A stretch of 64,000 nt of DNA from Liquidambar formosana (lineage: Eukaryota > Streptophyta > Magnoliopsida > Saxifragales > Altingiaceae). The position numbers and the translations under genes were made by a program. The notes beneath the pieces are model-generated. The model searched no databases and had not been told where the DNA came from. It saw only the letters and a program-made list of their open reading frames with translations. The stretch is taken from assembly GCA_039720395.1 (NCBI GenBank), contig CM077828.1:23354717-23418716 (forward strand), read 5' to 3'. Of the stretch, positions 13,440 to 25,957 are shown piece by piece (position 1 is the stretch's first letter; each line of letters opens with the position of its first letter).

Positions 13440-13905
13440 TAAGCCTTATCTAAGATTTTGAAAGCCAAGGATTAGGTTGGACCAAATTTTGTTGATTCAT
13501 ATGATTACATTTTAGTATATACCTTGCCGTCTTTTCACTTTGCCTAACAAAATTGACGCTTCACCGTGGGTGCTCAACTCTTAGGTCCTGTTCTTGCGTG
13601 GGATACCCACTTGCATTCAATAGAATTGGACTCATTTTTTCTTCCACCCAAAAACAAAAAGGCTCAACAATGATTAAATAATTTTTGCGGATAGCCTTAT
13701 TTAAAATTTTGAAGCCAAGGATTAGTTGGACAAAATTTTGTTGATTCTTATGATTACATTTTATTATTATATTATACCGTGGGTGCTCAGTTCTTATGTC
13801 CTCTTGCTGGGTGGGACACCCACTTTCATTCAATAGGATTGGAGTCAATTTTTCTTCCACCCATAAATAAAAAAGCTTAACAATAATTAAATAATTTTTG
13901 CAATT
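13440..13905. repeat. Tandem duplication of about 230-bp spacer unit
   Basis: The segment from 'gccttatctaagattttgaa' (about 13443) to 'aataatttttgcgg' (about 13692) is followed by a diverged second copy from 'agccttatttaaaattttga' (about 13693) to about 13905. Both contain a 'ccgtgggtgctca' and a 'cttccaccca' landmark. The same module recurs upstream of the intact kinase and in the 37-44 kb array. Confidence 0.7.
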
Positions 13906-14689
13906 GAGCTTTATTCATGATTCGTGACACGCTCATGATGAGAGCAGAGGTCATACTGAGAATAGGGCCTTAGGCAAGGAAATTCTATGCTAGATTTGGG
14001 TATTGTTTTTCTAAGTGATAATTTATCACATTTTATAGTAAATAGTTATTCTCTCAGTTCCTAAATTATTGGCCCAATGTATTGAGGGTTATAATTTATG
14101 CTTGACCCAATATACCTCGTAATCCACTAATGTACAGGATACAACCCCCAACGCAGGTGTTGATATATATATATATATATAGAGCTTGAGTCAAATCTTG
14201 AACTATATTTGCCTCAAAAAATGACTCAAATGCAAATTTGTAAAATTATGCTCCAAGAAATAGTTGGAGGTGGAGAGAAAGGTGAATGAGGCAAAAAATT
14301 GGTGCACATGCATTGGAATAGTCAATTTTTTGCGTGATGCATTTTCACAATAGTAATGCATTTTTACACTATAGCAATGCAAAAATGTATATAATTCATT
14401 TAAATGTCTCACATGGTTGAAGATGCTCGAAATTACCTTTTGTGGGATACCATTGAATTCCCCGCCTTAACAAGACACCATGATTTTCAGTTTGAAACAA
14501 GACAAAGGATAGTCATAAGGGAAATCATATTTTCAGTTCTAGTCAAAAGTGAAAATCACTTGCCCCAAACAAAAAAAAAGGGAAATCATATTTCCAGCGT
14601 GATCCAACTTCTATTAAATCCTTCTAGTTTATCGTTAGCCTTTGAACTTTGAACAAGGGAAATCACATTTTCAGCTCTTCCACGTCTCA
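13906..14689. other. Upstream region of the truncated receptor-kinase copy
   Basis: Non-coding. It carries the 'acacgctcatgat' module found at five other sites in the window, a short (AT)n run at about 14163-14181, and a 'ccccgccttaacaagacacc' segment. That segment matches 'cccgccttgacaaggcact' sequences at 38272 and 40912 and the one upstream of the intact kinase at about 45586. Confidence 0.5.
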
Positions 14690-15510
14690 ATGTTCAGGTG
14701 TAAAATGGAGATTCCATCCAGGTATTGATTTACGCATAATATGTTCACTTCTCATGCATATTTTACTACTACTACTCGCTCAAGCCTTCTCAGGAGGAAA
14801 TGAGACAGACAGACAATCTTTGCTTGCTTTCAAGGCTAAGCTAACTGAGGACCCCCTTTGGTATCCTCAGTCTCATGGAATGAATCTACCCACTTCTGCC
14901 GCTGGCCAGGTGTTACATGTGGCCGCCGACACCAGAGGGTGACCATGCTGGACCTACAGTCAGAAAAATTGGTGGGTACCTTATCACCCCACATCGGAAA
15001 TCTCAGTTCTCTAAGAATTTTAAACCTCCAGAACAATGGATTTGACCATGACATCCCTCATAAATTGGGTCGCCTTTCCAGGCTACAAAACTTAACCCTT
15101 GAAAACAACTCATTTGGTGGTGAAATCCCCACCAACATTTCCCGTTGCACTAACCTTGTATTCCTCAGTTTATCTGGAAACTATATAACTGGGAAACTTC
15201 CTACTGAGCTTGGCTCATTATCGATACTCCAAGTGCTTAGGTTAAACGAAAATAATCTCTTAGGAGAGATCCCATCATCTTTTGGAAATCTTTCTTTGCT
15301 TCATCAAATCTATATGACTGAACAATTTGCAGGGGAGCATTCCGAGTACCTTTGGCCGATTGAAGAAGTTAGAACTTCTTTACCTTGGAGCTAACAAACT
15401 ATCTGGTACAAACCTTCCCTCAATATTCAATCTCTCTTCTATTACTCATTTTTCGGTGCCACTAAACCAACTTCATGGGAGTCTTCCCCTTGACCATGAG
15501 TTGACTCTGG
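14690..15510 (+). pseudogene. Truncated LRR-XII receptor kinase pseudogene
   Basis: This is a paralogue of the first third of the receptor kinase at 45781. Alignable parts are the signal peptide ([17 protein letters not shown]), the LRRNT_2 cap ([14 protein letters not shown]) and about six or seven LRRs. Against the intact copy there is an extra base near 14720, giving an early TGA at 14726. There are two more single-base insertions near 14852 and 14871, and a 2-bp loss near 15320. Similarity fades after about 15490 and ends at the LTR at 15511. No continuation (remaining LRRs, transmembrane segment, kinase) was found beyond the transposons. It cannot make a functional receptor. Confidence 0.9.
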
Positions 15511-18237
15511 TGTCACACCCCATTTTTGCACCACTTTACTAGGCCTCATCATTTCATGCATGTTTTTATTTTCTTTTTTAGTTTAGTCACTTACATTAGT
15601 TTTCTAGAGTCACAAGGACAATGAGTATGAATTTTGGTTCAATTCGGAGTTGATCTTGAGGGATAATAAGAGCTTTTGTGACTTGAGGGGCATAATCTTC
15701 TTTTAAGTTCCAAACTTTTCATTTGACCTTGAAATGATCTCCAAATTGTCAATTAGAGTTCATATGGATGCATATGAGGTATTTCTAGGTTCAATTTGAT
15801 GAATCAATGGCTCGGGATTAAAATGGCTCGATGTAGTTCAAGTTGGTTAATTGACCCTTCTTTGGGTTAGCTTAAATTGACTCACAATTACCAACCAAAT
15901 CTTTTCAAATTGACTTTCATTAGTCATCGTTTTATCCCCAAAAGTGTTCTATAAAGTTTAATTTTGATATGGAAAACATTTGGTTTGATCCTATGTGCAT
16001 ACCTATACTTAGCAAAGGTAGAACATAGCGGTTAACCGCATTTGTCAAACCTAACCATGCCCCATGGTTAGTGGTTTTCACCCTAAAATGTTCAAAAATG
16101 TATTCCTCATCGAAACATGGTCATTTTGGTTTTTGTTTCATCAAAATCGGACTTAATTTGCCCCTTGAAACACTTCTAGAAGGAAAGGAGGCAAAATAGG
16201 CAAAAAATCCGAAGTGGGCTCAGGTGACCACCCAGCCCCGGGCGGCTAGCCGCCTGGGCCCAGGTGACTAGCCGCCCAGGCCCTGGTGGTCACCCAAGAG
16301 CACTTTCCTATTAGCTCTTTAACTCCTTGCTGAAGCGGACTCTTACCTATTTTGACGTATTTGGGCTCTTTTGGACGAGTTTCCTTCTAATTTTTGGCAA
16401 CTCATGAGTTACTTAAGCCCCAAGGGGATCTTTAATAGCCCTTGGATTAATTTTTAGATTTTTAATCTCAGCCATTGGTTTATCCTAATTGAAGTCTATA
16501 AATACTCCCTTATGCTTTAGCACAAGGGGAGGCAATTGGAGACAAAGGGGAGCCACTTTATGCATTAAAACCTGAGTGTCTGAGAGAGAATAAGAGAGAG
16601 AGACTTGAAAGAGAGCTAGAAGACCTGCTGTAGCCTTGAAGAGAGCTTGATTCAAGTCATCCACAAGTCAAGAGGAGAGTCTCTACAGCAGTAAGGAAGC
16701 ACTTCTCAATGTAATCTTCTGTTTTATTCAAGCTTAATTTAGGATTCTCTCTTAGGTTAGCTTTATTGCATGCAATGCTTATGATTTCTACCATGGATTG
16801 AGGTTTCTATTAGTTAATACATGTGATAATAATGACGTCCATGATGAGTTTTGCATGTTTTAGAGTCAGTTCATAGGTCTGATTCTAGTGCTTCTGTTGT
16901 CCTTGTTTTAGAATAGCGTCATTGCATGTTAAAATTAGGATTTTTTATCATGTTCTATTGCTTTAGTTAGTTAATATACATGATTTAAGTTCTGTTTAGT
17001 TTGATTTTTAGCATTTTTAGAGTTTGTTTTGTGTATTTTTAAGCATGTTTGTGAGTTTAGGGTTTTTAGTGTCCTTGTTTTAGGTTAGTTTCACACAGCA
17101 TGTTAGTTTAGGCTTTTTTTATTGATTTTTCTTCATAGTTGCTGTATATGTTTTACATATGGAATAACTATGATATTTTTGGATGCATGTTAGTTGATTT
17201 CTAGGGTTTTTATGCATGATATGGTATTAGGATTGTGTTAGAGCTTATATTTATTCGCTGTTTTTTGTTGTTAGCATGATTAGTGGATGATTTTAGGCCT
17301 TAATACTATTCTATCCAGATTTGCATATCATTGTGTTTGCATGATTTTGAGCACGTGTAAGGGCGCAAATAGGTGTGGTAATTGTCCTATGGCAAATAGG
17401 GCTGCCATTGCTTGAAATTGCTAATGTTTGGAGCTATTGCGCTCCGGTAAGTGGGTGTGAAAGTGTCCCAATTCACCTCTCTTCCTTAACTATTTCTCTT
17501 CTCCCTCCTAGGGTTAGTTTTTAATATGAGTTTATGGTCTTAATCAAAGGTTTCCTTAACCAATAAAATTCTGTTTTTTATCAAAGTTTCCATCTTGAGG
17601 AATTCTTTCTAAATTTAAACTTGGTTTATCTATTATATTCAATTCTCTTCCAAATAAGGAAGCCTAGGGTTTTTACCATAGGTTTATATTAGGATATAAC
17701 CCTATTCTATTCGAACTACGTAGACTTTGATCCATGTATTTCGTTGCATGGTACGTAGGCGTTCTTCGTGAGGCTCAAGTCCGTTCTAGGATCCAAGTAT
17801 CTTAGGTTTTTGTATTTTATTTTCTTTTTTATTTTCTGTTTTATCTTGCTTATTATGCATGGATGATTGGATAGAATATATGATATGCATGATGTCTTGT
17901 GATGGTATTTATTGATATTTGTATGGAAAAGATCTTAATTTAGGCCAAACAAACCGAGAGACCGAAAGGGTGACATGGGTGCCTGTAGGCTTTGCCTAAA
18001 ACCTTCCCATGTCATAACTTAGCCACCGAATCCCCGATTTCTTTGATTTCAAAAAAGACTGTTTTTGCCTTTCCTTTTTAAATATGGAGTCATTCAAATT
18101 GTTTTCTTAAAACAAAACTATTTTTAGGGTTTTCCTTGTTTCTTTTAAAAAAATAAGGTGGCGACTCCTTTTCTTTTCTTTTTAAACAAGTACTTTCTTC
18201 TTTTCAACCCTTGTGGGCCCAATTTTCGGGGTTCACA
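15511..18237 (+). mobile_element. Long LTR, probably a solo LTR of a Ty3-type element (LTR-A)
   Basis: It opens TGTCACACCCC and closes GGGGTTCACA, the usual TG...CA ends. Flanking pentamers are TCTGG (15506-15510) and CCTGG (18238-18242), so the target duplication has one mismatch or has decayed. A TATA box (tataaata, 16497-16504) sets the + orientation. Late in the LTR are 'gggtgcctgtaggctttgcc' and 'ggtggcgactcctttt', the same arrangement as in the solo LTR at 25958. Upstream of the TATA box lie palindromes at 16028-16039 (GCGGTTAACCGC) and a GC-rich cluster at 16222-16296. No gag-pol follows it. It ends the kinase pseudogene. Confidence 0.7.
16028..16296. repeat. Palindrome clusters in LTR-A
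   Basis: Cluster 1: GCGGTTAACCGC at 16028-16039, then the inverted pair CTAACCATG/CATGGTTAG around 16051-16071. Cluster 2 (16222-16296): GGTGACCACC, the perfect palindrome GGCGGCTAGCCGCC (16241-16254), GGTGACTAGCCGCC, and GGTGGTCACC. The first and last of these are reverse complements, so the cluster could fold as one large hairpin. The GC content is far above the surrounding LTR. Confidence 0.85.
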
Positions 18238-20744
18238 CCTGGCTTTGTGATTTGCGTGCTTGGATTTCTCTTCGCCTAGGGTTCTTGGCACTGTGTTTGG
18301 TCCGTGGTGGTTGAGGTGGTTTGCCGGTAACTATGACTTGGGTTTTGGCAATTGGGAGTCCTTTGCTTCTCGAAGGGTTCTCGTGTAACACTTTGGGGTT
18401 GCGTTGCCTTCTGCTGCGTCATCAGGTTGGGTTTCTGTGCTGATTTTTTTTCTTTTGTGGAGTTTATTGCGCGTGTAGCCTGTGCTGCGTAATTTCTAGC
18501 TTGTGTGGCTTGGCTGGGCTTGTGCTTTACCTGTCTGTGCTGTGGTTGTGACTTGGGCCTTGATTTGGTCTCGACAGTGGCTTGGCAAATTGATTCATTC
18601 TTTTGACCAAGTGTTGATTCTTTTGTCACTGTGTGGTTGTTGTGGTGCTTTGGATTTTGGTGTTCGTGGGGTTTGATTGTGGTTGCCTGTTGCTTTTGGT
18701 TTGCTGTTGTAGACTTGGGTTGCTTTTTCAGTTGGGCCTTCCCCTTTCTCTGTATGGTTTTGGCCCTTGCTTTTTGGTCTCGTGTACTAGGCTTGGCTAT
18801 TGTGTGCTCGTGGCTTGGCCGGGGTGTTTGATTGGCTTTCGCTTTTTGATTGGACTCTGTCATTGCCTGTGGAACTTGGTTTTTGCTTGTTGTTGGCCTT
18901 GTTTTACCGTCCACCATGTTAGTTGAGCTTGGACTTGTTCTTACTTGGGCTTTGATGGCTGGTGGAGTTGGCCGTATAGCCGTAAACAAGCCAAGAGGAT
19001 TGTCATTGATGATTCCGCTGGTTCTGGTCGTGGTCGTGGCCATGGCCCTGGACAGCCCCCTGCCTCCGACAAAGGCAAAGGAAAGGCCGTGGCTGCCAGG
19101 CCTAGGATGAGGAAACGCTCTACTCGCTCTCCCACTCCTTCTGAGTCATCTGCGAGCTCTAGTGCATATAGTGAGGAGGAGCTTGAGCCCTCATCTGTTG
19201 ATGTTGATGCCTTTATTGATGAGCTTGATTACGGGGCTCCACCCCCTGTAGGTCCAGGGACTGATGTTCTTGCTAACATGGTTATGGACACGTCAGTTGT
19301 TGAGTCCTGGTGGCGTTCTGCTTATCACAAGCAATCCTATCTCTCTCTATACTCCAAGCGACCGGTTTTGGGTGAACATGTTGTTAACCTTGATGGGATT
19401 GGAAATGGTTTTGTCAATATGATTTTTCAGCGGCGTCATTAGTGTCCTATCCTGAATTTGAGGGGCCGTGTTTATTTTCGTTTGGTTCAGCTATTTTATG
19501 CCAACATGTTTCACCAAAATACTAACACTTGGGTGCTTTACTCTCGTGTTTTGGGTGTTGATTTGATCTTTTCTGCTCAGTCTGTTGCCACTTTTCTAGG
19601 TTTACGCTGGGTTCCTGCTCTTAATATCCTGAATGATAAAGTTACTAAGACTTCGGCCATTTCTCTTGTCTATAATACCTTATGTGGTCAGGCTGTGGAG
19701 GTACACGATGCTCTGCGGGTTAGTTTGATGACTGAGAATTATCAAGTACTACACAAGGTTGTGTGCAATACTATCTTTCTGACCACTCATCAGTCCGATG
19801 TCACAATTGAGCGTGCTCACTTTTTTTATGCTCTGGGTACTGGTGGTACAGTGGACTTACCCTCTTTGATCGTTAAGCTTGTGTCCCAGGCTACGACTGT
19901 TATTAATGTGTCGATTGGATTACCGTTTGGGCTGTTGATCTCCAATTTTCTTCTTTCTAAGGGTGTACCTGTTGATATTCAGTCTCGCGTTCCACAGGGT
20001 GAGATTTCTGATATTACTTTGAAATAGAGCCAGGGGCAGCGTCAAGGTAAGCAAGCTCGGGTGACTTCTACCTCCGCTTCTACTATGCCTCCTGTTCCTG
20101 ATTAGTCTGCTCCAGTAAATCCTTCTCCACCGCTTCCTGATCAGTCGGCTCGCATGATAGACTTACTTACTGAGATCCTGGATCGGCTTAGTCGGATTGA
20201 GGATGTTTTGGTTGCCCGAGGTGGCCCGTTGCCTCCTTTGCCGCCTCGGGGTGGTGGTAGTTCTTAGGTTGTATTTTAAGTTCTCTTGCTAGTTTGGTGG
20301 TTTTTGGGTTGTGTTATGGTTGGTCCTTTAGTTGTGGCATTTTGTAGTGTTAGGATTTTCCTCAGGTGTTTTGTTTCCTTTATCCATTCCTGACAAAAAA
20401 GGGGAGATGCCTTGCTATGCTTGCTTATTCTGTTCTGCATGCTGTGATATGCCTATGCTTGCTTTTATGTTCAGCTATGCATGCTATGCTATGATTAGAT
20501 ATGCTTATTATGTATTGTTGTTCTATATGTGATATTATGCTGGGTAGTTGTTGGTATTGTGTGCAGATCACAGGTTAAGCTTTGAGCATTGCAGTTGAGT
20601 GTGATGGGTTGTTTATTTTATTTATTGAGTTGTAAATTTCATAATGAGTTTTAGGACCTATTTAGTTTTGTGGTTTGAGAATAGGTTTTATATCTCATGT
20701 TGAGATTAGGTTGGTTTTGTCACGGAATTGCCAAAGGGGGAGAT
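18238..20744 (+). mobile_element. Internal region of a truncated copia-like element (5' LTR missing)
   Basis: About 700 bp of G+T-rich, A-poor leader precede an ORF with a plant transposon-type domain. The region ends in a polypurine tract, ccaaagggggagat (20731-20744), directly before a 3' LTR that starts TGTAAAGTCC. No matching 5' LTR is present; LTR-A abuts the leader instead. No protease, integrase, reverse transcriptase or RNase H is visible, so the element was non-autonomous or internally deleted. Confidence 0.65.
18945..20267 (+). pseudogene. Transposon-associated ORF (putative plant transposon protein domain) with in-frame stops
   Basis: One reading frame from about 18945 to 20267 is interrupted only by three TAG codons (19440, 20025, 20103). 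The N-terminal part is basic and Ser/Pro-rich (RKRSTRSPTPSES), then acidic. The middle, from about 19458, contains RGRVYFRLVQLFYANM and VDLIFSAQSVATFLGL. These resemble the domain of unknown function called putative plant transposon protein in plant LTR elements. The C-terminus (MIDLLTEILDRLSRIEDVL) is a short amphipathic helix. At 20103 the stop lies in 'cctgattagtc', next to a sister segment 'cctgatcagtc', so that one looks like a C-to-T change of CAG. Domain assignment is from memory. Confidence 0.55.
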
Positions 20745-21831
20745 TGTAAAGTCCATATTCTTAGATTGGCATATTCCGTGGCAAAAGTGGTGTTTGTTAA
20801 GTGTTATTTGTTGATTCAAGATGTTTAAAGCTTCTAAGATTGACTCGAGTGCAGAATTCAAGGCAATGCGACTTACACTCATTGTTAGGTCAGGTAAGTG
20901 TCCATAAAAGCCCGTTTTTAATCGATTCTATTCATTTTAAATCTTGATATGTTCTTTGAATAAAGAGAAAATGTTTTTGAACATGATTTTGAAGCTTTTA
21001 AGCGAAATTCAGGTGCTAGGATCGATCGTGCGCTTTGGAGGATCGATCCTAGGGTGTTCTGGAAAAACAGTTTTGCTACTGTTTTGTAGGATCGATCCTA
21101 GGGTTCTCTGAAAAGATTTTTTGCTTCTGTTTTTTAGGATTGATCCTAGGGTCCTAGAGGATCGATCCTTGCTCGTAAAAATCAGTTTTTAAAATATGTA
21201 AAAATTACCTATTTGACCTTAATTCAAATCCCAGTCTCTTGGGGTGTCTTAGACTCTTTAAATAGGGTTTGTTTTGATACGGAGAGGCAAGCAAGCCTCT
21301 CCCTACTAGGTTTTACAAAGTTCATCTTCTCAAACCTCTCTAGAGCACTTTTACCTAGGTTTTCATACTTATGCTCTAGAGATCTTCAAACCACACCCTA
21401 TTTTCACATCCTTGAATGTTTGTGAGTCCGTTGCGACGGTGATCGAGCTTGCGAGTTCGTGGAAGAAGGAATTGCTATGAAGAAGTTGGTTGCGACCAAA
21501 CCCGTAAAGACGGAGATCGATCATGTGCGGTCATGGGAGTGAAGACTTTTGCTTAAGTCCTGTTGGTCTGTAAGTGTGTTTTGTACTCATTGAGTTCATA
21601 GTGGATTTGCTTCAATTGGACTAGGTCCCGTGGTTTTTCCTTTCTAGGGTTTTCCACGTGAAAATCTTTTGTGCACTCTCTTACATGCTTTTATACTTGC
21701 TATGCGATTGAATTGATTGTGTTAATTGAGATTTTGAGTGTTCATAATTAAAATTGGGTAAGGTTTATAGTAATACCTATTCAACCCCCCTTCTAGGTAT
21801 TGTAGGGTTAATATAACCGGAATTTCAAACA
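20745..21831 (+). mobile_element. 3' LTR of the truncated copia-like element (LTR-B)
   Basis: It is preceded by a polypurine tract, opens TGTAAAGTCC and closes AATTTCAAACA. Near the end is 'attcaacccccc', a string typical of Ty1/copia LTRs. A TATA-like box (tttaaatag, 21257-21265) marks the transcription start area. Five copies of an AGGATCGATCCT palindrome lie just upstream of it. The sequence after 21831 matches a host block at 33807, which confirms this boundary. Confidence 0.8.
21018..21169. repeat. Five AGGATCGATCCT palindromes in LTR-B
   Basis: Copies at about 21018 (right half changed), 21039-21050, 21088-21099, 21136-21147 (one C-to-T change) and 21158-21169. Copies 2-4 are spaced 49 and 48 bp apart, and the intervening DNA is itself a loose repeat (cagttttgctactgtttt). 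Confidence 0.9.
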
Positions 21832-22911
21832 GGTCACCTCTTCGATCTATATTTGATTCGGTTTGGCCCTATGTTTCTCACTTGTTAAGAGTATGAAAAG
21901 GGTGATGATTAGGAGTTCAAGACTGTTTGATTCCGACATTGAGTTAAGATTGCGAAGCCAAATTTTTTGAAGACTTAAAATCCGACAATGTAAACTTGAG
22001 TCCTACAAAAGTGTCTCAGTTCCCCTCCAGTCTTAACACCCTCCAGTTCTCTTCAGTGTGTGGTTCCAGAAGAGACACATTAGTTCAGGCTGATCTAATG
22101 GCTGCAATCGTGCCATGTTATCTAACTCAGTCCTATGCTGGAAAAAATCAAATATCCATGATTTTCAAGCTCATAACGTTTTTACAGAAAAAATTCCACA
22201 AAATACATATTATTGAAAAAAATAAAAATAAAAAAGGCAATGCCTTTAATAGAAAGAATCCTCGCCAATAGTTGTTGAACATCTGGAAAGGGGAGAAGCA
22301 AGCTGAAAACAGTATGGACGAAATAAATCAGAAATGTAAGACTTTATTATATTAATTTTCATTGAAGAGATAAATTTCAAAATGTTAGAATGAGAGCATA
22401 GGTCTTGCTGATCCCAACTTCCTGATAGAAGGAAAGCATATTGGATTTTTTGTTTTTTGTTTTTTTAAATGGTTTTTCGTGCTTTTACTTGGCTCCCCAA
22501 TGCCACATCTATATGGAAAAAGAATGATGATTAAGACTGAGTCTGGGTATGGCTTGGAAGCATGAGAAGTTTTCAACGCAACTTTTTGGATTCCTATAAA
22601 ACACATGTCTATTCATGGCTCCCACATAGTCCCCTGTTTCCCTGCTCCTACGTTAACTGGATTTGCAATATTGGTTGGTTATGAAATGCATGCTCCAATC
22701 TATTTGTGCTCTATTTGTACTACTATGTGGTGTTAATTTCTATTTTGACGCATCACCTTCGGACTAAAAGAAAAAAAGGTTATATAGAATGTACTCTTAT
22801 CAAAGATTCTTATTTTTAAAATTTTTTCATTCAAAACTATATAAAGGGTATTAGAATGTCCTTTGGAATTTGAATTAATCTGTCATATTGAGCATAGAAA
22901 TTAAACTTACA
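21832..22911. repeat. Duplicated non-coding block, copy 1 (partner at 33807-36465)
   Basis: From 'ggtcacctcttcgatctata' onward the sequence follows 33807 with small differences, continuing through 'ggattttttgttttttg' (22444) and 'aactggatttgcaatattgg' (22656). No gene is visible. This copy lacks the solo LTR present in the partner, so it preserves the empty insertion site near 22470. The block runs on into the LINE relic. Confidence 0.8.
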
Positions 22912-23800
22912 TTAACTGATAAAGCAGTGTTGACTAATCAAAAAAACTACTCGTACCAACTCACGTAGCAAATGAGATGGTATGCTGTCATTGCCTTTTG
23001 TACTTATACCCCAATTCATACAAAAATTCCTATGTTTGTCATTGTCACAACTCATAAATTCCTTTAAAGCTAGCTGCCCCAAATCTGACATCGTCAACAA
23101 TGCATTTGCAAACATAATCTTCACTCCTTTAGCAATTTTCCTGTATGCGAGCATTCCTTTCCCTCCGGACATTGTAAATTGTTGAGGTACAAGCAAGCTT
23201 TTTGATAACAGTACAAAATGATTTTCCTTTAAGAGACTGGCCCATAAAAATTCATTCTCCCAGGTGTGTTGGGTGTGATTGATACAGCACAAGGTAAGGA
23301 TTTTACCCCATACTTGGGAAGAGAATCTGCATGAGTAGAACAGGTGATTGCAGCTTTCATGGGGATGGCCACAGAGAACACAGGTGGTATTAGAAGTAAT
23401 ACCCCAGGCAAATAATTTATCCAGTGTTGAGATTCTGCCTTGAAGGTGAGCCATGCAGTGAAGCTATGTTTCTGGATAGCTTTAGGATACCAAATGATCT
23501 TATGCCAGTCAATGTCATGTGCTCTACTTCAAATTGCATTCCAGGTAAAGGAGACGGAGAAGAAACCAGTAGCCGATGGTGACCATAAGATAGAATCTGA
23601 TCTAGATGGGATAGGGGGAGAAATAGGAGCTGACTGGAGTACCAAAAGATCAATGGTGACAGAGAGAGGCCAACACCAGTGCGAGTTGGAAATGATGGTG
23701 CTCACCTTAAACCATAAGATCAATGGCTTTATTTTCTCCTCATATTCAAGTCTTAAACCATGTTTGGCCGCTATACTAAATCTTAAACGTGGTTTCACCT
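22912..23800 (-). pseudogene. LINE (non-LTR retrotransposon) ORF2 C-terminal relic
   Basis: Two frames on the minus strand (23798-23529, then 23454-22912) read as the end of a plant L1-type ORF2. The first includes DSILWSPSATGFFSV. The second starts MAHLQGRISTLDKLFAWGI and has the reverse-transcriptase zinc-binding cysteine pattern CVLCGHPHESCNHLFYSC. Endonuclease and reverse-transcriptase domains are absent and the frame shifts between the two parts, so it is a 5'-truncated fossil. Confidence 0.75.
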
Positions 23801-24119
23801 TCCATGGATGTTTCTCTCACATTTATTCTGCCCTACCTTTAGGTGGATCCATTATTATTCTTGTAATGTGGTGCTTCCTATTTGCAATACGACTAGACTT
23901 TCTTTATATTTTTGGTTTACTATATTTTTCCTCTGATCTTGCTTTCATTTTTTATCAGTTCCTTTGTGGGCACTGGGCAGTAAGGCAGTTTGTCCTTCCT
24001 CTGTTTATGTAAGCCCAATTTTATGCACATTGATGTCATGCATCTTGCTTAGGTCAGTCAGTTTAGAATCTTTGTGTTAATTGCTTATGTTTTTATTCCC
24101 TCAGGAAAAAGGAAAAAAA

Positions 24120-24330
24120 AATTATGGTAAGATCAAGAAATTTCTCTTTATTGGGTACAGTAATGAAACAAAGGGATTGTTATATAAAATCCTAAAAATG
24201 CATTCTCATGAATCATGATCAGTATAGATGTGAATTTCAATGAAAAAGATGCTTGGACTTGGACTGAAATTGATCGACAGGTTCCAATTCACATTGAGGA
24301 AGAAAAAATGGTGGAATTCAAAAATGAAAC
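24120..24330 (+). pseudogene. Copia polyprotein scrap
   Basis: A short stretch reads like the copia segment between integrase and reverse transcriptase, with frame breaks: 'GNETKG'-like and then VNFNEKDAWTWTEI, where copia elements have a 'V.FNE...W.W' motif. Only about 200 bp remain. Confidence 0.5.
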
Positions 24331-24504
24331 CTGCCTTGTGTATATGGTGATTAGGAGATCAAAATTTCTTTATATGTTGTCGGGTTCAACATACATTTGA
24401 TCTACCATTTCTATCCATCCAACTCACGACAACCTTGGAGATGTATCATAGTTTTTAGTTCATTTATGACCATAACTCTGACAATTTTTCTTTTGCAATT
24501 TTAG

Positions 24505-25957
<1,453 letters not shown>

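Noticed and set aside
13561..13860. 99-codon minus-strand frame with an internal repeat
   Set aside because: It spans the 230-bp tandem duplication of spacer. The repeated peptide simply mirrors the DNA repeat, and no homologue is recognisable.
18276..19043. 255-codon open frame on the minus strand
   Set aside because: It is the complement of a G+T-rich retroelement leader. The predicted protein is a low-complexity mix of T, Q, K and P with no domain, explained by base composition.
23440..24012. 190-codon plus-strand frame
   Set aside because: It overlaps the LINE ORF2 relic on the opposite strand and has no domain pattern. The LINE reading has clear motifs.
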